Origin: Clostridium sp. KNHs205
Lineage (GTDB): Bacteria > Bacillota > Clostridia > Lachnospirales > Lachnospiraceae
DNA length: 64,000 bases
Assembly (NCBI RefSeq): GCF_000702945.1
Contig: NZ_JNLE01000003.1
Location: forward strand, 4,325,501-4,389,500
Direction of reading: 5' to 3'
Part shown: one piece after another, positions 56,886 through 64,000 of the stretch
Position numbering within the stretch: the stretch's first letter is position 1
How the letters are laid out: every line of letters starts with the position of its first letter
Notes under the pieces: generated by a model
Databases searched by the model: none
What the model was told of the DNA's origin: nothing
What the model saw: the letters and a program-made list of their open reading frames with translations, nothing else
Made by a program: the position numbers and the translations under genes

Positions 56886-58481
56886 TCAACCCCATTCATC
56901 GTTTAGCCAGTTACGCAGCAACTGAGCTACCGCATCCGGGTTCTCGTCCACAAATTTCTCGATCATCTTCTTTGCTTCCGACTTCTCGCTGAACTCGATA
57001 TCTTCTAATGATTGATTTTCCTTAGTTGTAGCTAACAGCTGCTCTACTGAAAGTTCAGGTTCAAGCTCTGTAACTTCCGCAGGTGCTGTTCCTTTAAATA
57101 CTACAAATATCAACAGACCAACTATACCTACTGCAAGAAGAATCTGCAGATAGAAGGACCAGTCTCTTGGAGTCGTTTGTGTAGGAACAAAGACTGACTG
57201 CTGATATGCTATAATTGAAATTTTATCTGTAGATATACCTGTTGCCAGTGAAACTGCATTATAAACCTCTTCATCTACAGTTATTTTCACAGGTTCCTTG
57301 TTTTCCATTACATACTGGTCAAAGGTCTTGCCATTAAGATCACCTCTGAGCTTTAATTCTTCCTCGGTAACGGTAACAACTTTTGTCATAACAATGCTTC
57401 CTGAAGATTCTTCCGGTATTACAGCACCTACTTCATATTCCGTGTTAGTTACCCTTTCACTGGGGAGGTACTTAATTTGTACAGTAGAGGACGAAGAATC
57501 ACTTCCCGTACCGTTATCAACTTCATAAGATGTTTCATCATTGGAGTCTGTTCCAGGGGTGCCACCGCTGGTTTCATTGGTGTTCTTAGTGTCATAAGAA
57601 TAATACTCACTATATAAACCCTGATCCTGGCCTTCTGCTGGAATCTTTTCATTATACAATTGAGTAACTTTATCCATACTAAGCTTCCAATTGAACATTG
57701 GCTGCACATCTGTATAACCAAGTTTTAACATTAACATGTAAATATTGTTATTATAGGTGTTTTGAAGCTTCTCTTTATATTCCAGTACAGAATTGGCACT
57801 TCCCGTGTAAAGGTCATCTTTACCTCCAAATAAGAGTGCTCCGTTCTGATCTATAATCTTAACTTTATCTGTAGATTCATTTCCAATAGCCGCAGCTACA
57901 TACTCTGCAACAGCAGCAGCATTAGCAACGTCAAATTCATCTGTTATGGTCAAGGCCACACTGGCCGGTAAATCCTGCTTTTCGGTCAAAACGCTGTATG
58001 TGGTATCAGATGGCACATAAGTAACCTGAGCCTCCTTAATACCCTTCATTTTAATCAGGTAATTTCTGATTTCTGTCTGCACGTATAAATGGTTCTTTAA
58101 ATTACGATCACTGTTGGTGGTACTTAAATCATTCTTCACCAACTGCTCCATGGTCAATCCGGTTGTGGGAACATCACTGCTGTACACCAGTAAAAGTGCA
58201 TCAGAGAATTTGTCCTTATCCACATCGATAGTCATACCATCACTGCTTAATTTATAGGCGATTGCTTCATCTTTCAACAGACCTGCGATAGTGCTGACGT
58301 CTTTTTTATTCTCGCCTGTAAATAACTCTTTATATTCAGTCCTGTTCAATACGGTAACCAATATGACAAGAGCCAGAAAAATAGTAGCAACAACTCCGAT
58401 AATAATCGTTTTCTGTTTGCTGGTGTATTTATTCCATTGGTTAAGCAACTGAACCGGTACTTGCTTTAGTCTGTCAATCAT
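56886..58481 (-). CDS. fliF: Flagellar MS-ring protein FliF
   Basis: A 531-aa ring protein. The first membrane helix (TIIIGVVATIFLALVILVTV) is followed by ring-building motifs 1-3, with YKELFTGENKKDVSTIAGLL and TGLTMEQLVKNDLSTTNSDR (shown in part). A Gly/Ser/Thr-rich periplasmic loop (about 295-345) and a second helix (FYLQILLAVGIVGLLIFVVF) come next. The cytoplasmic tail (KMIEKFVDENPDAVAQLLRN) ends WLNDEWG, the FliG-binding peptide. The frame ends 11 bp before the fliG start. AAGGAG precedes the ATG. Confidence 0.95.
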   Translation of the reverse strand: MIDRLKQVPVQLLNQWNKYTSKQKTIIIGVVATIFLALVILVTVLNRTEYKELFTGENKKDVSTIAGLLKDEAIAYKLSSDGMTIDVDKDKFSDALLLVYSSDVPTTGLTMEQLVKNDLSTTNSDRNLKNHLYVQTEIRNYLIKMKGIKEAQVTYVPSDTTYSVLTEKQDLPASVALTITDEFDVANAAAVAEYVAAAIGNESTDKVKIIDQNGALLFGGKDDLYTGSANSVLEYKEKLQNTYNNNIYMLMLKLGYTDVQPMFNWKLSMDKVTQLYNEKIPAEGQDQGLYSEYYSYDTKNTNETSGGTPGTDSNDETSYEVDNGTGSDSSSSTVQIKYLPSERVTNTEYEVGAVIPEESSGSIVMTKVVTVTEEELKLRGDLNGKTFDQYVMENKEPVKITVDEEVYNAVSLATGISTDKISIIAYQQSVFVPTQTTPRDWSFYLQILLAVGIVGLLIFVVFKGTAPAEVTELEPELSVEQLLATTKENQSLEDIEFSEKSEAKKMIEKFVDENPDAVAQLLRNWLNDEWG

Positions 58482-58505
58482 ATTACAGCTCCTTCAGTTC
58501 CATCA

Positions 58506-58817
58506 TTAGAATTGGAGATTCATAATCTCTTTATAAGCTTCTATTACCTTATTTCTCACCTGAACAGTGTACTGTAGTGACAGGTTAGCTTTTTCCTGAG
58601 CAACCTGAAGGTCATAAGTGTTATTAGACAGCCCTAACGCAAAGGAAACCTCAGCTTCTTTTGCAGCATTTGATAAATTGTTTGTTTCTTTTAACATAGA
58701 AAGAGCAGATTGGAATACACTATCAAACGCATCATTCCTTGTGGTCTTCTCCACCCCTGTATTATTAGCACCATATGCATTTATACCCGATATTCCATTA
58801 AGCAGTGTAATATCCAT
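58506..58817 (-). CDS. fliE: Flagellar hook-basal body protein FliE
   Basis: A 103-aa protein. The conserved part is FDSVFQSALSMLKETNNLSN, then VSFALGLSNNTYDLQVAQEK and ANLSLQYTVQVRNKVIEAYK, ending EIMNLQF. It connects the MS ring to the rod. The ATG at 58817 is preceded by GGGGGG at eight bases; the TTG at 58820 is adjacent. It follows flgC by 16 bp. Confidence 0.94.
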   Translation of the reverse strand: MDITLLNGISGINAYGANNTGVEKTTRNDAFDSVFQSALSMLKETNNLSNAAKEAEVSFALGLSNNTYDLQVAQEKANLSLQYTVQVRNKVIEAYKEIMNLQF

Positions 58818-58833
58818 CAATTAGTCCCCCCTG

Positions 58834-59274
58834 TTATTTTCCTACTTCCAATCCTTTTAATGCCATACTTTTTATTGAGTTAAAAGCTGTAACATTGGCA
58901 TCATAAGCTCTGGATGCATCAATAAGATTTGCCATTTCAGTTACAGTATTAATATTGGGATAAGTTACATAACCTTCTTCATCGGCATCCGGATGTGACG
59001 GATCATAAACAACATTCATTGGTGTTGTAGTATCCTCTTTAACCTCTGTAACCTTAACGCCATTTCCCATCGCTTCATTTATCTTTCCCCCAAGAATTTT
59101 AGAAAAGGGACTTTGGTTACGTTCCTCAAAAACTACTATCTTACGTCTTACCACATTTCCATTTTCATCTCTTGTAGTATTGACATTAGCAATATTTTGC
59201 GATATGACATCCATCCGAAGTCTTTGTGCCGTCATACCGCTGGCACTTATATTCATTGCATCAATAACTGACAT
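58834..59274 (-). CDS. flgC: Flagellar proximal rod protein FlgC
   Basis: A 146-aa rod protein: INISASGMTAQRLRMDV-like N terminus (AMNISASGMTAQRLRMDVIS) with ISQNIANVNTTRDENG, a central SPFSKILGG and a C-terminal EGYVTYPNINTVTEMANLID then RAYDANVTAFNSIKSMAL. GGAGG precedes the ATG. Standard length. Confidence 0.95.
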   Translation of the reverse strand: MSVIDAMNISASGMTAQRLRMDVISQNIANVNTTRDENGNVVRRKIVVFEERNQSPFSKILGGKINEAMGNGVKVTEVKEDTTTPMNVVYDPSHPDADEEGYVTYPNINTVTEMANLIDASRAYDANVTAFNSIKSMALKGLEVGK

Positions 59275-59285
59275 TTAACTTCCTC

Positions 59286-59675
59286 CTAATTATTAGACAA
59301 TGCTGTTCTTATTCTGCTGAATTCGTGAGACATAGCTTCAAGCATAGCACTATGGTTAATTTGATTCTCTGCTATCTTAGCAGATTCCGTATCTATATCA
59401 ACATTATTACCGTCCAGTCTGTAGCTTAAGGACGAATTATCCGTATAGACGGTCGGCTGTATTGATTTCAAGTCTATACCAGCAACTTTCTGGTTGAGAT
59501 TGCCAGGTCCCTGGAGCGCATTGGCTAAATAAGTCTGGAATTCGATATCCTGTCTTTTAAATCCTGGTGTACTGACATTGGATAGGTTATTGGCTAACAA
59601 CTGGCCCCTTGTCCACATTGCATCCGCTGCCTTATTCAGTACGTTCACATAATTGAATAAATCTGAATTAATCAT
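59286..59675 (-). CDS. flgB: Flagellar proximal rod protein FlgB
   Basis: A 129-aa rod protein: MINSDLFNYVNVLNKAADAM, then RGQLLANNLSNVSTPGFKRQ, and an ending MLEAMSHEFSRIRTALSNN. It is the first gene of the fla/che operon. The start at 59675 is preceded by AAAGAGG; the frame is open to 59765 but that part lacks a ribosome-binding site. The leader is about 220 nt with two hairpins. Confidence 0.95.
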   Translation of the reverse strand: MINSDLFNYVNVLNKAADAMWTRGQLLANNLSNVSTPGFKRQDIEFQTYLANALQGPGNLNQKVAGIDLKSIQPTVYTDNSSLSYRLDGNNVDIDTESAKIAENQINHSAMLEAMSHEFSRIRTALSNN

Positions 59676-59902
59676 ACTTACCTCTTTCCCGCTTATCAAT
59701 TCTTCGACTTGATAATGTATGAAATAAAAATATATTTCACACTTATTATTCAAGCAGTACCGCAAGCCAGCTTGCGATTTGCAAGGGCATTGTGTGAAAA
59801 CTTAGCTGAATATCTTCAACAAACTCACACATCTCTCGTAACTAGCTTCAATTATAAATATATTACGACAAAAAAACAAGCTAATTTTTATAAATTAGTA
59901 CT

Positions 59903-59911
59903 ATTATATCA
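59903..59911 (-). promoter_or_regulatory. Candidate extended -10 promoter of the fla/che operon
   Basis: On the minus strand, TGATATAAT (TATAAT 59903-59908). The -35 region (TTCGTA) is weak, but the TGn extension compensates. It lies about 230 bp before the flgB start. Confidence 0.55.
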
Positions 59912-60048
59912 TATATTGTAAATTATACGAAATATAGCTCAAATGCACTATTTATGCGGAAAAGCTTTTTGTCTAAATCCTATGAATACTGTTAATTGGT
60001 GCTCCTAATTTTCGACATTTTTGCATATATAGCAAATAAATTGCATAA

Positions 60049-60090
60049 AAAATGGATTTATAAATTGTATACAATTTATAAATCCATTTT
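60049..60090 (-). terminator. Terminator of codY: 42-bp perfect palindrome
   Basis: Left arm AAAATGGATTTATAAATTG and its exact complement, 21 bp each side with no fixed loop, followed on the minus strand by TTTTTT. It lies about 50 bp after the codY stop. The AT-rich stem is long enough to terminate; the plus strand also has a short T tail. Confidence 0.7.
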
Positions 60091-60137
60091 ATTAATCTTC
60101 TAACTATTTTGTTAAAATAATGTAATATTTCAATAAT

Positions 60138-60908
60138 TTACTTGTTCAGCTTTTTAAGCTCATCGAAAACAACATCGTTAAGTACTTTGATATAAGTACC
60201 TTTCATACCGGAGGAACGAGATTCAATAACTCCGGCACTTTCAAATTTACGAAGGGCATTCACAATCACCGATCTGGTTATACCCACCCTGTCAGCAATC
60301 TTGCTTGCTACCAGAATACCTTCATTTCCTTCCAGTTCTTCAAAGATGTGAATAATTGCTTCCAATTCAGAAAAGGACAATGTACTGATTGCCGACTTAA
60401 CAATCTGGACCTTACGGCTCTCTTCTGCATTCTCTTCATTTACAGAGCGCATCATTTCAAGTCCAACAACTGTGGTACCATATTCACTGAGAATAATATC
60501 ATCCAGATCATAAGGCTTTATGCTCTTATATAAAAACAATGTCCCAAGCCTCTCCCCTGCAATATCGATAGGAATGATAATTGCCTGGTAGCTAATATCT
60601 GTATCAAGTTCAAAGCCAAGTGTCAATAGATTAACATTCTCTTTGGTAGAAAGAATATTAAGCAGACGCTCATTTAACATCTGGTCGATGTAACCGCCTA
60701 CGGCATCTTTGATTAATTCCTTGATTTCTACAATATCTTCTCTGTTTTTAATACCTAGAACTTTACCTTTTTTGCTGATTACCAGAATATTTGATTCCAG
60801 AATCTCGCTTAACACTTCACAGATATCATTAAAAACTACCTTGTGAGAATTGTTATTGTGTAATAGCTTATTAATCTTTCTCGTCTTATCGAGCAACTGT
60901 ACACTCAT
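60138..60908 (-). CDS. codY: GTP/branched-chain amino acid-sensing global regulator CodY
   Basis: A 256-aa protein. The N-terminal GAF domain (QLLDKTRKINKLLHNNNSHK to about 155) would bind branched-chain amino acids, and GTP-related sites follow. The C-terminal winged helix is LVASKIADRVGITRSVIVNA (shown from ILVASK) with ALRKFESAGVIESRSSGMKG. CodY represses stationary-phase, nutrient and in many species motility genes. Start 60908 is set by GGGAGG at eight bases; the longer frame to 60992 lacks one. It has its own promoter (61081-61109) and a leader containing the 60-nt double-hairpin repeat. Confidence 0.95.
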   Translation of the reverse strand: MSVQLLDKTRKINKLLHNNNSHKVVFNDICEVLSEILESNILVISKKGKVLGIKNREDIVEIKELIKDAVGGYIDQMLNERLLNILSTKENVNLLTLGFELDTDISYQAIIIPIDIAGERLGTLFLYKSIKPYDLDDIILSEYGTTVVGLEMMRSVNEENAEESRKVQIVKSAISTLSFSELEAIIHIFEELEGNEGILVASKIADRVGITRSVIVNALRKFESAGVIESRSSGMKGTYIKVLNDVVFDELKKLNK

Positions 60909-61001
60909 GAAATAACCTCCCAGTACCCCCGCTTGTTTATCTGATTCTTCTAAATAACCAGTAATTAATTCGCAATATAAGATACCGGTCATTTAAATCT
61001 T

Positions 61002-61061
61002 GGATACACGACAGCAACAAAACTGCCTTTATCAGAAACCAGAAGAACTATTTCTGATAAG
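61002..61061 (-). repeat. 60-nt double-hairpin element in the codY leader
   Basis: On the minus strand: CTTATCAGAAAT, 11 nt, TTTCTGATAA, then GGCAG-8 nt-CTGTC and GTGTATCC. The first stem is 10 bp. In the second, a G-U wobble preserves pairing. Same layout and length as 39234-39293. Given the promoter at 61081-61109 it lies at the very 5' end of the codY transcript. Confidence 0.6.
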
Positions 61062-61080
61062 TTGTATTAACATTAGATAA

Positions 61081-61109
61081 ATAGTATCATACCTTTTTCA
61101 TAAAAACAA
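61081..61109 (-). promoter_or_regulatory. Promoter of codY
   Basis: On the minus strand, TTGTTT (61104-61109), a 17-bp spacer and TACTAT (61081-61086). Start would be near 61074, giving a leader of about 165 nt. Confidence 0.65.
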
Positions 61110-61169
61110 TAGTTATTTCTTCTTTTTGACGCACATTTTAATATAATATATCTGTTTTTCATATATTTC

Positions 61170-63224
61170 TTATTTATTCACAACAATACCGCCACATTTA
61201 TCATCGAGGCATACCAAAGAATTACCTTTTTCAATAAGCACATTTCCACATTTAGGGCATTTTTGATCCGTAGGTTTCTGCCAGGACATAAATTCACATT
61301 CCGGATTATTCTCGCATCCGTAGTACTTACGGCCTTTCTTTGTCTTTCGAATAACCACATCCTTGCCACATAACGGGCAGACTACACCGATTTTTTCAAG
61401 ATATGGTTTTGTATTCCTGCATTCAGGAAAACCTGGACATGCTAAGAATTTTCCGTGGGGACCATATTTGATTACCATATTTCTTCCGCATTCTTCACAG
61501 ATAATATCTGTCTTCTCATCTTCTATCTTGACTTCTTCCAGGCTATCCTTTGCTTTATTTACTGCTTCATCCAGGTCAGGGTAGAAATTCCGGACAACAG
61601 TCTTCCAATAGACACTGCCGTCCTCCACTTTATCCAGAAGTGACTCCAGGTTAGCAGTAAAGTTTACATCAACAATTGTTGAAAAAGCTTCCTTCATAAT
61701 ATTGTTAACAACTTCACCAAGCTCTGTTACATAGAGATTCTTATTCTCCTTAACAATATACCTTCTCGCTAAAATGGTTGAAATAGTAGGCGAATAAGTA
61801 CTGGGTCTTCCAATTCCCAGTTCCTCCAGTGTCTTAACCAGGGAAGCCTCTGTATAGTGAGGCGGAGCCTGAGTAAAATGCTGAGAAGGATTGAACTCCA
61901 GAAGCTTCACTTTGGATTCTTCCGTAATATCTTTTAGCATTGCATGGCTTTCATTTTCTTCTTCTTCCGAATAAACGCTGAGATATCCGTCAAAAATCAT
62001 TTTGGATGCAGAGGTACTGAACTTATATCCCTTTGCATCTATTTTAACATTAATGGTCTCATATCTGGCCGGCGCCATTCTGCTGCCTACAAATCGTTTC
62101 CATATAAGCTGGTAAAGCCTGAATAAATCTCTGCTTAAGGATTCCTTTACAATTACCGGTGTTAAATCTGTATAGGTAGGTCTGATTGCTTCATGGGCAT
62201 CCTGTATCTTCTTCCCGGTATTCTTTTTATCTTCTGCTTCGGTATTGTAGTTGCTGCCATAATTCTTCTCAATGAACTCACGGGCAAAGTTCTCCGCTTC
62301 CTCGGATATACGAACGGAATCTGTTCTTAAGTAGGTTATTAAACCAATGGTACCATGGCCTTTGATATCAATACCTTCATAAAGCTGCTGTGCCAGCCGC
62401 ATGGTCTTAGAAGTTGAGAAATTCAAAGTCTTGGCAGCTTCCTGCTGCAAAGTACTGGTAGTAAAGGGCAGAGGCGGTTTTTTCTGCCTTTCGCCTCTTT
62501 TAATTTCTGAAATCTTATAATCCGCTTTATCCAGGTCTTTTAATATTTTATTTAATTCCTCTTCTGAAGCGATACTCTTTTTTTCCAGGGAGGAAGTAAT
62601 TAATTTGGCTGTCAGGGGTTTTTTCTCACCTTCTACCTGAAAGCTGCCTTCCAGTGACCAGTACTCTTCCGGTAAAAAAGCATTGATTTCATCTTCCCTG
62701 TCGCAGATTATACGGAGAGCAACGGATTGAACACGTCCGGCACTCAGACCTCTTTTTACCTTTGCCCAAAGGAGAGGACTTATACTATAACCCACCATAC
62801 GGTCAAGAATTCTTCTGGTCTGCTGAGAATCCACAAGATTCATATCAATATCTCTGGCCTGTTTAATTGAGGCTTTTACTGCATTTTTGGTTATTTCGTT
62901 AAAAGTAATCCTGCTGCAGGCACTATCTTCAAGCTTTAATGTCTTCGTAAGATGCCAGGAAATCGCCTCCCCTTCACGGTCAGGGTCAGTTGCAAGATAA
63001 ATTTTATCTGCTTTTTTCACTTCTTTTCTGAGCTTTGCCAGAAGATCTCCTTTGCCTCTTATGGTTATATATTTCGGTTCATAATCATTAGTAGTATCAA
63101 TACCCAGCTGACTTTTTGGTAAGTCTCTAACATGTCCGTTTGAAGCCACCACTTCGTAGTTAGCGCCTAAAAATTTTTTAATCGTTTTAGCTTTTGCTGG
63201 TGATTCAACAATAACTAGATTCAT
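61170..63224 (-). CDS. topA: DNA topoisomerase I
   Basis: A 684-aa type IA topoisomerase. The Toprim domain has LVIVESPAKAKTIKKFLG and YLATDPDREGEAISWHL (acidic metal residues). The catalytic tyrosine is in GLITYLRTDSVRISEEA (about residue 300), with SAGRVQSVALRIICDRE and IQDAHEAIRPT. Three C-terminal zinc-ribbon modules carry CEECGRNM...CPGFPEC, CPLCGKDV...CENNPEC and CPKCGNVL...CLDDKC. It relaxes negative supercoils. The ATG at 63224 follows GGGGAG by five bases; the GTG two codons earlier is an alternative. dprA-topA-codY matches Bacillus order. Confidence 0.95.
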   Translation of the reverse strand: MNLVIVESPAKAKTIKKFLGANYEVVASNGHVRDLPKSQLGIDTTNDYEPKYITIRGKGDLLAKLRKEVKKADKIYLATDPDREGEAISWHLTKTLKLEDSACSRITFNEITKNAVKASIKQARDIDMNLVDSQQTRRILDRMVGYSISPLLWAKVKRGLSAGRVQSVALRIICDREDEINAFLPEEYWSLEGSFQVEGEKKPLTAKLITSSLEKKSIASEEELNKILKDLDKADYKISEIKRGERQKKPPLPFTTSTLQQEAAKTLNFSTSKTMRLAQQLYEGIDIKGHGTIGLITYLRTDSVRISEEAENFAREFIEKNYGSNYNTEAEDKKNTGKKIQDAHEAIRPTYTDLTPVIVKESLSRDLFRLYQLIWKRFVGSRMAPARYETINVKIDAKGYKFSTSASKMIFDGYLSVYSEEEENESHAMLKDITEESKVKLLEFNPSQHFTQAPPHYTEASLVKTLEELGIGRPSTYSPTISTILARRYIVKENKNLYVTELGEVVNNIMKEAFSTIVDVNFTANLESLLDKVEDGSVYWKTVVRNFYPDLDEAVNKAKDSLEEVKIEDEKTDIICEECGRNMVIKYGPHGKFLACPGFPECRNTKPYLEKIGVVCPLCGKDVVIRKTKKGRKYYGCENNPECEFMSWQKPTDQKCPKCGNVLIEKGNSLVCLDDKCGGIVVNK

Positions 63225-63293
63225 GTGCACTCCCCTATCTGGTAAACTATTTCTATTTTCTTCAAAGGAGAGCAGGCAATAAAGCTCCCTTCG

Positions 63294-64000
63294 TCAGATA
63301 TCTGTTATATAATAATTTGCTCTGGTTTGTTTAATAAAATTCTTCCATTCCAACTGAAAAAGTATTTGAGCCAATTCTCCGATAGCCAGGTCTGTTTCTG
63401 AGGCTATATCGTTCAGGTGTTTTGGGATACGGCTTAAACAAGCATACACTATTTTTTCCCCGTCTTCAAGTAATTTATCATTTTTTTTCGTAAGTTTAGG
63501 TATATTTTTACAGAAATCCATGTAATCCTCTAGTATATCCTCAGGTTCCGTACATAATTTAGCCCCCATCTTAAGCAGATTGTTACATCCATTGCTGAGT
63601 AAATCCCCCGGTCTTCCCGGCACTGCATAGATATTCCTGCCTTGCTCCAAACCATAATCAACCGTTATTAAGGAACCGCTTTTATCTCTGGCTTCCACAA
63701 CAAGGATTCCATCTGCCAATCCGCTGATAATTCGATTCCTCATAGGAAAATGATATGCTCTTGGCCCTGTTCCCTGTACGTACTCTGAGATAATTCCTCC
63801 TTTAGCAGCTGTAGCTAAATAGATGTTAAAATTCTCTATCGGATAGCAAATATCAACCCCGCACCCAAGAACTGCATAAGTTGCTCCTTCTGCCGCCAGA
63901 CTGCCTGTATGGGCAGCACCATCGATGCCTGCTGCAAGTCCGCTGATGGTTCCAATTCCGGCTCTTGCTAAAGTTTTTGAAAATAATACTGCTGTTTCCC
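63294..64000 (-). CDS. dprA: DNA processing protein DprA, 5' end cut by window
   Basis: The C-terminal 235 or so residues of DprA run to the right edge with no start codon. The Rossmann-type core includes TISGLAAGIDGAAHTGSLAA, YAVLGCGVDICYPIEN, GGIISEYVQGTGPRAYHFPM and RNRIISGLADGILVVEARDK, then AVPGRPGDLLSNGCNNLL. The C-terminal winged-helix-like part (KIVYACLSRIPKHLNDIASE) ends YYITD plus a last residue. DprA loads RecA on incoming single-stranded DNA in transformation. An ATG at 63743 is internal, not the start. topA lies 69 bp downstream. Confidence 0.93.
   Translation of the reverse strand, partial: ETAVLFSKTLARAGIGTISGLAAGIDGAAHTGSLAAEGATYAVLGCGVDICYPIENFNIYLATAAKGGIISEYVQGTGPRAYHFPMRNRIISGLADGILVVEARDKSGSLITVDYGLEQGRNIYAVPGRPGDLLSNGCNNLLKMGAKLCTEPEDILEDYMDFCKNIPKLTKKNDKLLEDGEKIVYACLSRIPKHLNDIASETDLAIGELAQILFQLEWKNFIKQTRANYYITDI

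Larger units (their letters stand above)
59676..60137. other. flgB leader and codY-flgB intergenic region
   Basis: 462 bp. On the minus strand there is an extended -10 promoter at 59903-59911, then a leader of about 220 nt. A CGCAAGC/GCTTGCG hairpin lies at 59761-59776. A TTATCAA/TTGATAA hairpin (59693-59715) sits immediately before the flgB Shine-Dalgarno. On the codY side is a 42-bp perfect palindrome (60049-60090) acting as terminator. I see no other gene. Confidence 0.6.

Noticed and set aside
61029..61060. TTATCAGAAA/TTTCTGATAA read as a CodY autoregulatory box
   Set aside because: The arms resemble half of the CodY box but lack the AATTTTC...GAAAATT core, and the same element occurs between flhB and flhA.
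63294..63743. A separate 149-aa gene starting MRNRIISGLADG
   Set aside because: The frame is open upstream to the window edge and encodes the rest of the DprA core, so this is an internal Met.

Overview
The window is AT-rich chromosomal DNA from a motile, anaerobic, low-GC Firmicute, most likely a Lachnospiraceae-type Clostridium. The evidence is the gene order dprA-topA-codY-flgB onward, a Bacillus/Clostridium-style fla/che operon with FliY, CheC, CheD and SigD, an [FeFe]-hydrogenase maturase (HydF) and a small alarmone synthetase. I see no phage, transposase, CRISPR or other accessory island. Almost every gene is on the minus strand; the exceptions are one tRNA-Leu and one VOC-family gene.

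Read in the direction of transcription (high to low coordinates), the right end holds the 3' part of dprA, then topA and codY with its own promoter. A 40-gene flagellar/chemotaxis operon follows, from flgB (59675) to an intrinsic terminator at about 24619. It contains rod, MS-ring, switch and export ATPase genes (flgBC, fliEFGHIJ), hook genes (fliK, flgD, a TIGR02530-type gene, flgE), flbD, motAB, fliL, fliM, fliY, cheY, the export gate (fliOPQR, flhBA), flhF, flhG, a PilZ protein, cheBAWCD and sigD. A tail of four poorly characterised genes (DUF342/FapA-like, a 103-aa protein, a SwrB-like anchor protein, a YceG/MltG-like protein) ends it.

Below the operon, a separately promoted ketoacyl-synthase-III-like gene sits behind a cyclic-di-GMP-I riboswitch with its own terminator. 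Next come hydF-aspA, the VOC gene, tRNA-Leu, a zinc-finger anti-sigma-like gene, polA-coaE, a large FtsA-like protein with an 18-bp repeat tract, a WalJ-type hydrolase, the ACT/PFL pair, pepD-capA, an LCP protein, an M23 peptidase, a RelP/RelQ-type synthetase, rRNA-modifying enzymes, a HAD phosphatase and the 5' end of an RluD-type gene.

The most unusual signals are non-coding. (i) A 6-bp hairpin with a UAAA loop followed by AGAUGGGAG serves as the Shine-Dalgarno region of unrelated genes; there are four copies counting a shorter-stemmed one. (ii) A 60-nt double-hairpin element occurs in the codY leader and in the flhB-flhA gap. (iii) Stable hairpins, some displaying CsrA-like ANGGA loops, occupy the wide gaps around the hook cistrons and between flhB and flhA. 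(iv) The c-di-GMP riboswitch controls a KASIII-like protein whose catalytic His and Asn positions read Ser and Asp. With the PilZ protein, c-di-GMP therefore enters this locus at two levels. All functional statements are inferred from sequence by eye; no database search was run.
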